Positions 17,530 through 28,550 of a stretch of 64,000 bases of DNA are shown in pieces; positions within the stretch are counted from its first letter, which is position 1; every line of letters begins with the position of its first letter. The notes below the pieces were generated by a model. The model was not told where the DNA came from and did not search any database. It saw nothing but the letters and a program-made list of their open reading frames with translations. Both the position numbers and the translations under genes were made by a program. This DNA comes from an uncultured Clostridium sp. (GTDB taxonomy: Bacteria; Bacillota; Clostridia; TANB77; CAG-508): assembly GCA_947302485.1 (NCBI GenBank), contig CAMYVO010000001.1, positions 128,273 to 192,272 of the forward strand, written 5' to 3'.

Positions 17530-17634
17530 CACTACCTCCATTTTAATTATTTCTCAGCTTTTTAATATTATTTTAGTAATTACTTTGAGGTACAAACAAG
17601 CTATGCACTCCTCTGCATTTTTTCATAAAATAAT

Positions 17635-18480
17635 TTAAACTATTTTAGTAGTTAATTCATTAATTGCTTGTTTATATTCCTCTTCATTAGGTGCTTTTCC
17701 ATGCCAACCACCTACATTCTCCATAAAAGAAACTCCTTTTCCTTTTATGGTTTTTGCAATAATAGCAGTAGGTTTTTTCTTTACAGTTTTTGCTTCGTCA
17801 AAGGCATTTATTAACTCTTTTATATCATGTCCATCTACATCAATTACATTAAATCCAAAACTTTCAAATTTTTTTCTTAATGGATATATATTCATTACCT
17901 TATCAACATTACCATCAATTTGTAAATTGTTATTATCTACTATAACGCATAAATTATCAAGTTTAAAATGAGCCGAACTCATTAAAGCTTCCCACACTTG
18001 TCCTTCTTGTAACTCACCGTCTCCTAATATACAGTATACTCTATATCCATCTTTATTTAATTTAGAATTAAGTGCCATTCCATTTGCAATAGACAAGCCT
18101 TGACCTAGTGAACCTGTGCTAATATCAACTCCTGGAACCTTCCTCATATCTGGATGTCCTTGTAATTTACTATCTATTTTCCTTAAGTTTATTAATTCCT
18201 CTTTTGGGAAAAATCCTCTATTTGCAAGCGTACTATATAGTGCTGGAGCACCATGTCCTTTTGATAAAACTAGTCTATCTCTAGAAGGTGAATTCGGTTC
18301 TTTAGGATTTATATTCATTTGATTAAAATACAAAACAGTTAATATATCAGCACATGAGAGTGATCCTCCTGGATGTCCAGATTTTGCATAATAAATGGAT
18401 TTAATAATTTCTATCCTTATATCTTTTGCAGTTTTCTCTAATTCTTCTATATTTGTTATTTTCAAATTTCTTTCCTCCAT
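17635..18480 (-). CDS. Transketolase, N-terminal subunit
   Basis: A 281-aa diphosphate-binding half of split transketolase. Motifs include AKSGHPGGSLSCADIL, LSKGHGAPALYS and the thiamine diphosphate/Mg site GDGELQEGQVWEAL followed by DNNNLQIDG. It pairs with the downstream C-terminal subunit to form a working enzyme, as in many anaerobes and archaea. The 105-bp gap between the two contains an imperfect GAGG...CCTC hairpin (17592-17614) of higher GC content. Confidence 0.95.
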   Translation of the reverse strand: MEERNLKITNIEELEKTAKDIRIEIIKSIYYAKSGHPGGSLSCADILTVLYFNQMNINPKEPNSPSRDRLVLSKGHGAPALYSTLANRGFFPKEELINLRKIDSKLQGHPDMRKVPGVDISTGSLGQGLSIANGMALNSKLNKDGYRVYCILGDGELQEGQVWEALMSSAHFKLDNLCVIVDNNNLQIDGNVDKVMNIYPLRKKFESFGFNVIDVDGHDIKELINAFDEAKTVKKKPTAIIAKTIKGKGVSFMENVGGWHGKAPNEEEYKQAINELTTKIV

Positions 18481-18492
18481 CTTAATTATATA

Positions 18493-18524
18493 AAAAATAT
18501 GACAATTATAATTGTCATATTTTT
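18493..18524. terminator. Palindromic terminator after divIVA
   Basis: A perfect 32-bp palindrome (arms AAAAATATGACAATTA and complement) overlaps the divIVA stop codon and ends in T-runs. It separates divIVA from the transketolase genes. Confidence 0.8.
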
Positions 18525-18972
18525 AATCTTTATTTACATCTTTTAATAATTCTAATTGTGATATTAATAATGATTCCATCTTTGCTTTATATATATCAAA
18601 TTGTTTCTGAAGATCATCTAATTCTTTCTTTTTTATTGTTAATTCATTTTCTATGTTTATTAATGTTTCTTTTGCAGTTGCTTGAGCATCACTAATAATT
18701 TGTTCTGCTTGCTGTTTAGCCACATTTTTTACTTCTTCAGCTGTAGTTTGCGCCATAAGTAAAGTACCCTGAAGTGTACTTTCGATAGATTTGTAATGTT
18801 CTATACTTTTAGTTAACTCGTCAATTTTTGCTTTTGTATCAGTATTCTCTTTATATAACTTTTCATAATCAACTGTTAGCTGATCTAAAAAATCATCAAC
18901 CTCGTCAACGTTATATCCATTCATCATTTGTTTTGCAAATTTTTTATTTTCTATCTCTAAAGGTGTTATCAT
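18523..18972 (-). CDS. divIVA: DivIVA-domain protein
   Basis: A 149-aa curvature-sensing coiled-coil protein. The N-terminal membrane-binding signature is clear (ITPLEIENKKFAKQMMNGYNVDEVDDFLDQL) within about residues 2-32, shown here in pieces: ITPLEIENKKF, then GYNVDEVDDFL. Two coiled coils follow. DivIVA recruits division and sporulation proteins to poles and septa. It follows sepF by 18 bp, a conserved pairing. Confidence 0.93.
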   Translation of the reverse strand: MITPLEIENKKFAKQMMNGYNVDEVDDFLDQLTVDYEKLYKENTDTKAKIDELTKSIEHYKSIESTLQGTLLMAQTTAEEVKNVAKQQAEQIISDAQATAKETLINIENELTIKKKELDDLQKQFDIYKAKMESLLISQLELLKDVNKD

Positions 18973-18990
18973 GATGATTCCTCCTAATTA

Positions 18991-19461
18991 TTAATTATTT
19001 CTTAACCAAGAAACAGAAAGCTTGTTTTTAATTTCTTCTCTAGCCATATCATTTGCAATTTCATAATTTGTTGGAGCTACTAAAAAGATTGAATTTGATA
19101 TTTTTTGAATATGTCCATCTAATGCATGTACTCCACCACTAATAAAATCTACTATTCTTCTAGCTATATCTTTATTAACATATTCTAGATTAATAATAAC
19201 AGATTTTCTTTCTTTTAAATAATTACAAATTTCTTCTGATTGTTCAAAAGTAGTTGGTTGAGATATAACCATTCTAATCTGTTGAGCTTGTGGCATATTT
19301 ACTACTTTATTTCTTCTTCCAAATAATTTTTTCTCTTCTTGTGGCTCTTCTTCCTCTTCTTCATATGCAAATTCATTGTTATCTAATAATTCTTCTTCCT
19401 CTTCTTCTGCAACATCCATTCCTAAAAAACCCCAAACTTTGTTCATAATTGCTCCTGACAT
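18991..19461 (-). CDS. sepF: Cell division protein SepF
   Basis: A 156-aa FtsZ-bundling and membrane-tethering protein. The N-terminal amphipathic helix (IMNKVWGFLGM) is followed by a Glu-rich linker and the SepF core (VVNMPQAQQIRMVISQPTTF ... RRIVDFISGGVHALDG ... IFLVAPTNYEI). An AGGAGG site fits ATG 19461. A 127-bp gap upstream probably carries its promoter. sepF-divIVA are cotranscribed. Confidence 0.96.
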   Translation of the reverse strand: MSGAIMNKVWGFLGMDVAEEEEEELLDNNEFAYEEEEEEPQEEKKLFGRRNKVVNMPQAQQIRMVISQPTTFEQSEEICNYLKERKSVIINLEYVNKDIARRIVDFISGGVHALDGHIQKISNSIFLVAPTNYEIANDMAREEIKNKLSVSWLRNN

Positions 19462-19588
19462 TTTAAACCTCCTAAATATTTTTCCTTCGTATATTTCGTT
19501 AGATATAGTATCTTACTTTTTATAAATATTGTCAATACTTTTTTTGATTGTAATCTAATTTTAATTTGTTTGTAATATTTCTGTAATA

Positions 19589-20830
19589 TTACATGTTCGG
19601 ATTAAGTAGGATTTCATCATTTAATGTAATATTTCTCATATTTTTTATTTCTTCGGAACTATAACCCATTTTTTGTAATTCAACTGCTGTATAATTATCT
19701 ATAATAGCATAATCGTCATTTTGTTTTAGTATTTTAACTGCAATTTTATCAGTATATCCGACACGATTTCGTATAATATATGATATCTCTCCATCTTGTA
19801 ATATTGAATTATTCGGTATTTTTAATCCTTCATAACTCCACCAAATGACATCAAATGATATCTTTCGATAATTAATTAATTCCTCTACTTCTTTATCAAT
19901 TTTAAGCACTAATAAAATCGAACCGTCGGATTCTGTAGCTATATATTCAATTTTTGAATTTATTTCGTTCAAATTAGATAGTCTAATTGTTACATTATCA
20001 TTTACTTTGGCTTCTTTTGCTTTGTCCGATCTTAATATGGTAGCAATATAGCATTCAAAATTATTTACAATCTTACCACTCTCATTACTAGTTGAGATTA
20101 TCTGGCCTGTTTTCAAATTAAGTTTTGCAAGGTATTCAGGCGAAAGCATATTAAAACTATTCGGTGTTAAAGTTTCTTCTAATCCATCAATTCTATAAGA
20201 AACAATTCCGCTTCTTTCAGCATTTATGTATTCAGCACCAGAATTTAGTTCATTTTCGTATGTACTTCTCTTTTCTATTAATTTTTTGATATATGATCCA
20301 GCTGGACTCAATTCACCTGCAATCTTTGCTTTTTTAGTTATTAGATTATTTATATTTTTCTTATATTCTTCAATTAAATTTCTACTATTTGTTGTACTTA
20401 TTTTTCCTAATATTTCATTAATTTGTTTATCTAGTAATTTCATATCACTTGAAAAAATATCATTTTGTTCTGACATAGCATCTTGTATTTCATTATCTAG
20501 TTCTTCAATTTTTTTTACCAAATCAGATTCATTATTACTATAATACCTAAAAACAGGATCTCCTTTTGATACTTTTTCACCCTCATTTTTTATTTGGACT
20601 ATTCCATTTTTATAATTTTGCCCTTTTATAACACTTTCGTCTCTTATAACATACCCAATAGCTTGTTCTTCTTTATATATTTTTCCTCTTTCAACTACAA
20701 AAGATTTAGTAGGCTGGATTATTAACTTGTAAATATTATAGAAAAAGCATACTAATACAATAATAAAAATAATAGCTATAATATAAAATTTTATTTTATT
20801 TAATTTAGTATTCTCTTGTTTTTTCTTCAA
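19589..20830 (-). CDS. HlyD-like periplasmic adaptor / putative membrane fusion protein
   Basis: A 413-aa single-pass membrane protein. A transmembrane helix at about 14-36 precedes a barrel-sandwich half-motif (GIVQIKNEGEKVSKGDPVFRYY), a coiled-coil hairpin (about 100-200), and a second lipoyl-like half and beta-barrel (ERSGIVSYRIDG, LKTGQIISTS). The architecture is that of HlyD/MFP adaptors, but no ABC transporter gene is adjacent. Relatives next to sepF occur widely in Clostridia, suggesting an envelope or division role. The start is TTG 20830, 7 nt after a GGAGG site, and it overlaps the miaA stop (TTGA). Confidence 0.8.
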   Translation of the reverse strand: MKKKQENTKLNKIKFYIIAIIFIIVLVCFFYNIYKLIIQPTKSFVVERGKIYKEEQAIGYVIRDESVIKGQNYKNGIVQIKNEGEKVSKGDPVFRYYSNNESDLVKKIEELDNEIQDAMSEQNDIFSSDMKLLDKQINEILGKISTTNSRNLIEEYKKNINNLITKKAKIAGELSPAGSYIKKLIEKRSTYENELNSGAEYINAERSGIVSYRIDGLEETLTPNSFNMLSPEYLAKLNLKTGQIISTSNESGKIVNNFECYIATILRSDKAKEAKVNDNVTIRLSNLNEINSKIEYIATESDGSILLVLKIDKEVEELINYRKISFDVIWWSYEGLKIPNNSILQDGEISYIIRNRVGYTDKIAVKILKQNDDYAIIDNYTAVELQKMGYSSEEIKNMRNITLNDEILLNPNM

Positions 20831-21747
20831 TATACTTCCTCCATAATAATATTTATATTATTTTTATTTCCATTTTCTGAATCCAGCCATATTGCATCTT
20901 TATATCTTTTAAACCACGTTAATTGTCTCTTTGCATATCTCCTTGTTTCTATCTTAATTTTTTCTACCATTTCTTCTTCTGTAATAAAACCATCTAAATA
21001 CTCTTTAACCTCTTTATACCCTAATGCTTGCATAGCTGTTGGAAAAATTTTATACTTTTTTATTAAATTTTCAACTTCTTGTACAAGTCCTTTTTTAAGC
21101 ATACTATCTACTCTATTATTAATCCTATCATATAATTTGTCTCTTTTCATTGATACAACAAATACTTTATAATCATACTTTACTCCATTTTTTCTAGATT
21201 CTAATTCTTGCTGAGTTTTTGTTTTTCCAGTAGCATGATATATTTCAAGTACTCTTAATATTCTTTTTTTATCATTTTTGCTAATAGTTTTCATTGCTTC
21301 TGGATCAATCTGTGCCGCTTCATCAAACAATAAGCTTAATCCGTTTTTCGAAACAATATCTTCTAATTTATTTCTATATTCTAAATCAATATTTATATCT
21401 CTATATTCTATACCATAGATTAGTGAATTAACATATAAGCCTGTTCCACCTACCACAATTGGTGTTTTTCCTTTTAACAATACTTGTTCTATCGCCTCTT
21501 GAGCTTCTTCTTTAAACCTTGCAACACTATACCTTTCTTCCGGACTAACATGATCTATTAAATAGTGTTTAATATTGCCCATTTCTTCTATTGTTGGCTT
21601 TGCACTTCCAATGTTCATATCTTTATATATTTGCATTGAATCAGATGATATTATCTCACCATTAATTTCTTTGGCTAAATCTATCGATAAAGATGTTTTT
21701 CCTGATGCTGTAGGTCCACAAATTATAATAACTTTAGGTTTTGCCAT
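20827..21747 (-). CDS. miaA: tRNA dimethylallyltransferase MiaA
   Basis: Adds a dimethylallyl group to A37 of tRNAs reading UNN codons. 306 aa. P-loop GPTASGKTSLS, catalytic region SSDSMQIYKDMNIGSAKP, HYLIDHVSPEERYSVARF and the ARRQLTWF-like YAKRQLTWFKRY near the C-terminus. ATG 21747 is used because AAGGAG lies 8 nt upstream; a longer TTG-started reading would overlap mutL. It follows mutL immediately, the common mutL-miaA order. Confidence 0.96.
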   Translation of the reverse strand: MAKPKVIIICGPTASGKTSLSIDLAKEINGEIISSDSMQIYKDMNIGSAKPTIEEMGNIKHYLIDHVSPEERYSVARFKEEAQEAIEQVLLKGKTPIVVGGTGLYVNSLIYGIEYRDINIDLEYRNKLEDIVSKNGLSLLFDEAAQIDPEAMKTISKNDKKRILRVLEIYHATGKTKTQQELESRKNGVKYDYKVFVVSMKRDKLYDRINNRVDSMLKKGLVQEVENLIKKYKIFPTAMQALGYKEVKEYLDGFITEEEMVEKIKIETRRYAKRQLTWFKRYKDAIWLDSENGNKNNINIIMEEVY

Positions 21748-21748
21748 T

Positions 21749-23995
21749 TTATTTTCTCCTTGCAAATTTCTTCTCTATATCATTTTTTGACATTTTTATA
21801 GCTGTTGGTCTCCCATGTGGACAAGTAAATGGATTTGGAAGTTTTAATAACTCATCCATAAGAGCTTCTACTTCTTCCTTAGTTAATGCCATGTGAGCTT
21901 TAACAGCTGCTTTACATGCAATTGTTGCTAAAAATCTATCTTCTATTTCTTGTTTTGCCGTTATAGCTACCGTGTTTATCTCATCTAGTGTTTCTAAAAA
22001 TAATTCTTTGGTATCTAATTCAAAACAAATATTAGGTACACCACTTAATTTTATAGTATTATCTCCAAATTCTTCTACCACAAATCCAGCCTTTTTAAAT
22101 ATATCCATGTTTTCTTTTGCTATATCCATTTCCTTATGAGTTAGGGTAATAATATCTGGTAATAATAGAAACTGAGAATCTTTATCTTCTTCTGAAAAGT
22201 AGTTGTTTTTTACTTTTTCATATAAAATTCTTTCATGTGCGGCATGTTGGTCTATTATATACATTTCTTTATCAATTTCAAGAATAATATATGTTGTAAA
22301 TGCAATTCCAATAAATTTATAATTTGGTTTTGTGTTATATTCTTCGCTTGTATCAAATACAGAAACATTATTGTTTTTTATTATATCATATGCATTAAAC
22401 TTAGCTTCATCTTCCTTATTTTGAATATCCTTTTTGGGAAGCGTCCCAAAGATTTCTTCATACATTGTCTCAAATTTTTCTTCTCCGCCTTCTACTTTCA
22501 TTGTTTGAATATTTGCTAATATCTCTCCAGGTCTTACATCTTTCTTTTTTTCATTATCTTCCTTCTTTACTTCTAAATTCTGCATTTCATTTAAATTTTC
22601 TTTTATAGGATCAAATACCATTGTTTCATTCATATTAGATGAATTTACATTATTATTTGTTATTTCTATTTTTTCTAAATTATTGTTATTTCTAATATCT
22701 TCTAATGCTTTTTGCATATTTTCTAAATTATTAATTGGATTTACAATTTCGCTATTAATATCATTTGTTATTATTGGAATTATTGCTGTATCATCAATAT
22801 TGTTCTTTCCATTTGATTTTGTTTTACTATTATATAAATCCTCAATCAAATTATTTCCTTGTGTTTCTTGATTTTTTTGCTCTACTTGTTCTTTATCTCT
22901 TCTGAACAAACTTGAAAATGGAGATTTCTTTACTGTTTCTGTTACTTCATCTTTTTGATTATAAACTTCATCTCCGTTCATTTTATCTTGTGTATTTGCA
23001 ACAAGTTCTGTTTTTAATAAATTATCATTTATAGCATGATAAATTGCTTTAAACACCTTGTTTTCTTCTTGAAAACGAACTTCAAGTTTTGCTGGATGAA
23101 CATTTACATCTACTTTAGATGAATCCATTTCTACATTAAGTATTACAAAACCATATTTTCCTATTGGTAGTAATCCTTTAAAGCCTTTTTCTGTTGCACT
23201 ACTTAATGTTTTATCTTTTACATATCTTTTATTTACAAAAAATAATTGATTTGATCTATTAGATCTTGCTATTTCTGGCTTTCCTACAACACCTGTAATG
23301 TGCATATCTTCATAGCTAAAATCAACAGGTACTACTGCGTTTGCAATATCTTTACCATAAATACTATATATAACCGTTTTAATATCTCCATTACCATTTG
23401 TTTGAATAATAGTTTTACCAGTGTTAATTAATTTAAAAGCAATATGTGGATTTACAAGTGCAAGTCTTGTAATCACATCTTCTATGTATCCTAATTCTGT
23501 ATAATCTTTTTTCAAAAATTTATATCTTACTGGTGTGTTAAAAAATAGATTTTTAACAGTAATTATTGTACCTACTCCGCATCCTATTTCTTCAAATTCT
23601 AAAGTTTTTCCTGCTTCTACTACAATTCTGTTACCTATATTTGAATCTTCAGTTTTTGATACCATTTCAACATTTGCAACTGCGGCGATACTTGCTAAAG
23701 CTTCCCCTCTAAACCCCATAGATTTTACTTTATCTAAGTCACTTGCTTCTCTAATTTTACTTGTTGCATGTCTTTCAAAAGCAATTTCCATATCGTCTTT
23801 AAATATTCCTTTTCCATTGTCTGCAATCCTTATATATGAAATCCCACCATTTTTTATTTCAACTGAAATATTAGTAGCACCTGCATCAATTGAATTTTCT
23901 ACCATTTCTTTTACTACTGAAGCAGGTCTTTCAATAACTTCACCTGCAGCAATTTTATTAATTGTTAATTCATCTAATAAAACTATATTTCCCAT
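21749..23995 (-). CDS. mutL: DNA mismatch repair protein MutL
   Basis: A 748-aa matchmaker ATPase/endonuclease. The N-terminal GHKL domain has MVENSIDAGA (31-40), DNGKGI and GFRGEALASI. A long Asn/Lys-rich disordered linker (about 340-560) is followed by the dimerization domain with the endonuclease motif DQHAAHERILYE and the zinc motif CPHGRPTAI, so nicking activity is expected. mutS is not in the window; the upstream region carries unrelated small genes. The length exceeds Bacillus MutL (about 627 aa) because of the linker. Confidence 0.97.
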   Translation of the reverse strand: MGNIVLLDELTINKIAAGEVIERPASVVKEMVENSIDAGATNISVEIKNGGISYIRIADNGKGIFKDDMEIAFERHATSKIREASDLDKVKSMGFRGEALASIAAVANVEMVSKTEDSNIGNRIVVEAGKTLEFEEIGCGVGTIITVKNLFFNTPVRYKFLKKDYTELGYIEDVITRLALVNPHIAFKLINTGKTIIQTNGNGDIKTVIYSIYGKDIANAVVPVDFSYEDMHITGVVGKPEIARSNRSNQLFFVNKRYVKDKTLSSATEKGFKGLLPIGKYGFVILNVEMDSSKVDVNVHPAKLEVRFQEENKVFKAIYHAINDNLLKTELVANTQDKMNGDEVYNQKDEVTETVKKSPFSSLFRRDKEQVEQKNQETQGNNLIEDLYNSKTKSNGKNNIDDTAIIPIITNDINSEIVNPINNLENMQKALEDIRNNNNLEKIEITNNNVNSSNMNETMVFDPIKENLNEMQNLEVKKEDNEKKKDVRPGEILANIQTMKVEGGEEKFETMYEEIFGTLPKKDIQNKEDEAKFNAYDIIKNNNVSVFDTSEEYNTKPNYKFIGIAFTTYIILEIDKEMYIIDQHAAHERILYEKVKNNYFSEEDKDSQFLLLPDIITLTHKEMDIAKENMDIFKKAGFVVEEFGDNTIKLSGVPNICFELDTKELFLETLDEINTVAITAKQEIEDRFLATIACKAAVKAHMALTKEEVEALMDELLKLPNPFTCPHGRPTAIKMSKNDIEKKFARRK

Positions 23996-24180
23996 TTTCT
24001 CTCCTTTTTCCCTTATACATTTCTACAGAATTATATCATTTAATTATATTTTTTGTATAGTTTTTTATAAAAAAAACATTATTTAATTTTGAATTTAAAT
24101 TTGTAACACAATTTTAGATGCCAGAATACTATATATCATACAGAAGATCAAGAAACTTTTTAAATAGGAGGTTGCTTTAG

Positions 24181-24285
24181 ATGGGAAATTCTTGTTGTAA
24201 TAATGGCGAATTTTTATGGTTCATCATCTTATTCGTGCTACTTTTTTGTTGCGGATGCTGTGACAGATGTCGTTGCAATGACTAA
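24181..24285 (+). CDS. Cys-rich 34-aa membrane microprotein A
   Basis: A short ORF with an excellent AGGAGG site. The product begins MGNSCCNNGEF, has one hydrophobic segment (LWFIILFVLLF) and ends CCGCCDRCRCND: 8 Cys in 34 residues. The layout (polar head, one transmembrane helix, Cys/Gly tail) resembles the very small YjcZ/CotM-like sporulation proteins, but I cannot assign a family. It lies 57 bp upstream of a similar gene on the same strand, divergent from mutL. Confidence 0.7.
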   Translation: MGNSCCNNGEFLWFIILFVLLFCCGCCDRCRCND

Positions 24286-24342
24286 TTTATTACCCTAACC
24301 TAGAAAAAAGTATACTTACAATTTTGAAAGGGGGGAAATATT

Positions 24343-24465
24343 ATGCCAGAAAATAGAGGTTGTGGATGTGGATTTGGTTTTGGCGATGATTGTTGCTGGA
24401 TTATAATCCTTATCATTATACTTTTCTGCTGTTGCAATAACGGTGGTAGAGGTGGTTGTTGCTAA
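24343..24465 (+). CDS. Cys-rich 40-aa membrane microprotein B
   Basis: Product of 40 aa with a strong GGGGGG-type site. It begins MPENRGCGCGFGFGDDCC, has a hydrophobic segment (WIIILIIILF) and ends CCCNNGGRGGCC: 9 Cys and 10 Gly. It is clearly related in layout to the preceding 34-aa gene, so the two form a tandem pair. It is followed by a strong terminator shared with groEL. YjcZ-like spore proteins are the nearest familiar analogues; a metal- or disulfide-rich spore layer component is a guess. Confidence 0.7.
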   Translation: MPENRGCGCGFGFGDDCCWIIILIIILFCCCNNGGRGGCC

Positions 24466-24490
24466 TCCACTTTTTTAAAAATTGCAGTCT

Positions 24491-24540
24491 AAAAAACAGG
24501 AAAACATCTTAAAATGCTTTCCTGTTTTTTTAATATAATA
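24491..24540. terminator. Bidirectional terminator between microproteins and groEL
   Basis: AAAAAACAGGAAA pairs with TTTCCTGTTTTTT around an internal ACAT/ATGC region, giving T-runs in both directions between convergent genes. Confidence 0.88.
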
Positions 24541-24559
24541 TCTTTTTATTATATTTATT

Positions 24560-26206
<1,647 letters not shown>

Positions 26207-26227
26207 CTAATTTTTAATAATTTCCTC

Positions 26228-26263
26228 AAAGCGCTGACGAACAAATTCGCCTCTGCAAATCTC
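26228..26263. repeat. GC-rich hairpin island between groES and groEL
   Basis: In an otherwise AT-rich 121-bp spacer, a 36-bp segment is about 50% GC and contains GACGAA-CAAA-TTCGCC, a 6-bp stem (one G-U on the minus RNA) with a 4-nt loop. In groESL mRNA it could act as a processing or stability element, or be an insertion relic. Confidence 0.45.
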
Positions 26264-26312
26264 ATATATTACATTACACTATTAAATTTTATTTTTAAAG
26301 TCAAATACTCTT

Positions 26313-26594
<282 letters not shown>

Positions 26595-26628
26595 TTAAAT
26601 TACCTCCTTTTATATAATTCATTATAAA

Positions 26629-26655
26629 TTAGCAGTCTAAACTTTTGACTGCTAA
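26629..26655. promoter_or_regulatory. CIRCE operator (HrcA site), compensated variant
   Basis: TTAGCAGTC-N9-GACTGCTAA matches the canonical TTAGCACTC-N9-GAGTGCTAA except for one base in each arm, changed so that symmetry is kept. It lies between groES and a possible promoter (TTGACT at 26680-26685, TATAAA at 26659-26664 on the minus strand, 15-bp spacer). Confidence 0.9.
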
Positions 26656-26750
26656 TAATTTATACCCATTTATAAAAAAAGTCAATAGTTATTTAAAAAG
26701 TTCTTAATATTTTAATAAATATTTGTACAAGCTTTCTTATCTATTAATAT

Positions 26751-26795
26751 ATATGCTATTTATTTTTATATATGATAAAAAAATAAATAGCATAT
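26751..26795. repeat. 17-bp AT-rich inverted repeat
   Basis: ATATGCTATTTATTTTT and its perfect complement (26779-26795) flank an 11-nt loop between the groES promoter and the pyrG terminator. It has few GC pairs and no clear T-tract, so its function is unclear. Confidence 0.6.
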
Positions 26796-26808
26796 TTTAA
26801 AATGCAAA

Positions 26809-26836
26809 AAGAGCCAAATCATATGATTTGGCTCTT
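26809..26836 (-). terminator. Terminator after pyrG
   Basis: Perfect 12-bp stem AAGAGCCAAATC/GATTTGGCTCTT with a 4-nt ATAT loop and a TTTTTGCATTTT tail on the minus strand. It is preceded by a GC-richer 45-bp stretch (26837-26876) of unknown role. Confidence 0.88.
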
Positions 26837-26920
26837 ATGCCCGCTTCTATAACGCCAGTTAGGAAGAAACGGATTTGAAGAATTTACATATTTTTTTCAT
26901 ATTTGTATTATGTCAATATT

Positions 26921-28522
26921 TTATTGTAATTCTTTTGCTGCTTTTACAAGCCCTACAAATAATGGCTGTGGCTTGTTTGGTCTTGACTTAAACTCTGGAT
27001 GGAATTGCCCTGCTATAAAGAATGGATGGTTAGAATACTCTACAATTTCAACTAATGTTCCATCTGGTGATGTTCCAGAACAAATTAATCCTTTACTTTC
27101 TAATTCTTCTTTATATTTATTATTATATTCGAATCTGTGTCTATGTCTTTCAGATATCTCCTCTTTACCATATAATTTTCTGGCAAGTGATCCTTCTTTT
27201 AAAATACAAGGATATGCTCCAAGTCTCATTGTTCCGCCTTTATTTCCTATTCCTATTTGATCATCCATTATATGTATAACAGGATTTGTACAATTTTCAT
27301 TAAATTCTGCTGAATTAACATCTTTAAGCTTCAATACGTTTCTTGCAAATTCAACAACTGTCATCTGCATCCCTAAACAAATACCTAAAAAAGGAATTTT
27401 ATTTTCTCTTACATATTTAATTGCATGAACTTTTCCTTCAATTCCTCTATTACCAAATCCACCAGGAACAACAATACCATGTATATCTTTTAGAATTTCA
27501 GAAGCATTATTTTCTGTAATAATTTCTGAATCTATATATTTCACTTTTACTTTAACATTATTTGCAAATCCTGCATGTTGAAGGCTTTCTGCTACTGATA
27601 AATATGAATCTTCTAGCTGTACATATTTTCCTACAATAGCAATTGTAACTGTTTCATCTTTAATATTTCTAATATTAGAAATCATCTTTTCCCATTCTTT
27701 GTTATTTGGATCTTTTTTATTAAGATGTAAATGATCACATACTACATTTGCTAATCCTTCATCTTCTAGCATAAGTGGAACCGCGTATAAATTATCTGCT
27801 GTTAAATTTTGTATTACACATTCTGTTCTTACATTACAGAATAAAGCAATTTTTTGTCTAATATTTTCTGGCATCTCTTGCTCTGTACGACATACTAAAA
27901 CATCAGGTTTAATACCAAGTGACTGTAGCTCTTTTACAGAATGCTGTGTTGGCTTTGATTTTAATTCATTAGATCCTGCTATATATGGAAGAAGTGTTAC
28001 ATGAATAAATATTACATCTTCTGGTTTCTTTTCAAGCCCCACTTGTCTTATTGCTTCAATAAATGCTAAGCCTTCTATATCTCCTACAGTACCGCCTATT
28101 TCTGTAATTACAACATCCATTCCTTTTTCTTCAAAACTATATATATTTTTCTTTATTTCATTTGTAATATGAGGAATTACTTGAACAGTTTTTCCAAGAT
28201 AATCTCCTCTTCTTTCTCTATTAATTACACTTTGGTATATCTTACCAGAAGTAATACTAGAATTTTGTGTTAAATTTTCATCAATAAATCTTTCATAATG
28301 TCCTAGATCTAGATCAGTTTCTGCTCCATCATCTGTTACAAAAACTTCTCCGTGTTCATATGGACTCATTGTACCTGGATCTACATTAATATATGGATCA
28401 AATTTTTGAATAGTTACTTTATATCCTCTATTTTTTAAAAGTCTTCCAAGTGATGCTGCAGTTATTCCTTTTCCTAGTCCTGATACAACTCCTCCTGTAA
28501 CAAATACATATTTTGTACTCAT
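26921..28522 (-). CDS. pyrG: CTP synthase
   Basis: Aminates UTP to CTP using glutamine. 533 aa. The synthetase domain begins [19 protein letters not shown], with [20 protein letters not shown]. The glutamine amidotransferase domain has the nucleophile Cys in FLGICLGMQ and the catalytic His/Glu in [10 protein letters not shown] strong AGGAGG site precedes the start. The gene has its own promoter and a leader hairpin, described separately. Confidence 0.99.
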   Translation of the reverse strand: MSTKYVFVTGGVVSGLGKGITAASLGRLLKNRGYKVTIQKFDPYINVDPGTMSPYEHGEVFVTDDGAETDLDLGHYERFIDENLTQNSSITSGKIYQSVINRERRGDYLGKTVQVIPHITNEIKKNIYSFEEKGMDVVITEIGGTVGDIEGLAFIEAIRQVGLEKKPEDVIFIHVTLLPYIAGSNELKSKPTQHSVKELQSLGIKPDVLVCRTEQEMPENIRQKIALFCNVRTECVIQNLTADNLYAVPLMLEDEGLANVVCDHLHLNKKDPNNKEWEKMISNIRNIKDETVTIAIVGKYVQLEDSYLSVAESLQHAGFANNVKVKVKYIDSEIITENNASEILKDIHGIVVPGGFGNRGIEGKVHAIKYVRENKIPFLGICLGMQMTVVEFARNVLKLKDVNSAEFNENCTNPVIHIMDDQIGIGNKGGTMRLGAYPCILKEGSLARKLYGKEEISERHRHRFEYNNKYKEELESKGLICSGTSPDGTLVEIVEYSNHPFFIAGQFHPEFKSRPNKPQPLFVGLVKAAKELQ

Positions 28523-28550
28523 AAATACATCCTCCTAAAAAAATGAAAAA

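Noticed and set aside
24041-24180. Sigma-E/G/K promoter for the Cys-rich microproteins
   Set aside because: A CATACAG-like string is present but lacks the remaining consensus and a matched -35, so no promoter is called.
26910-27279. Plus-strand ORFs inside pyrG
   Set aside because: They are shadows of the fully conserved pyrG on the other strand and have no translation signals.
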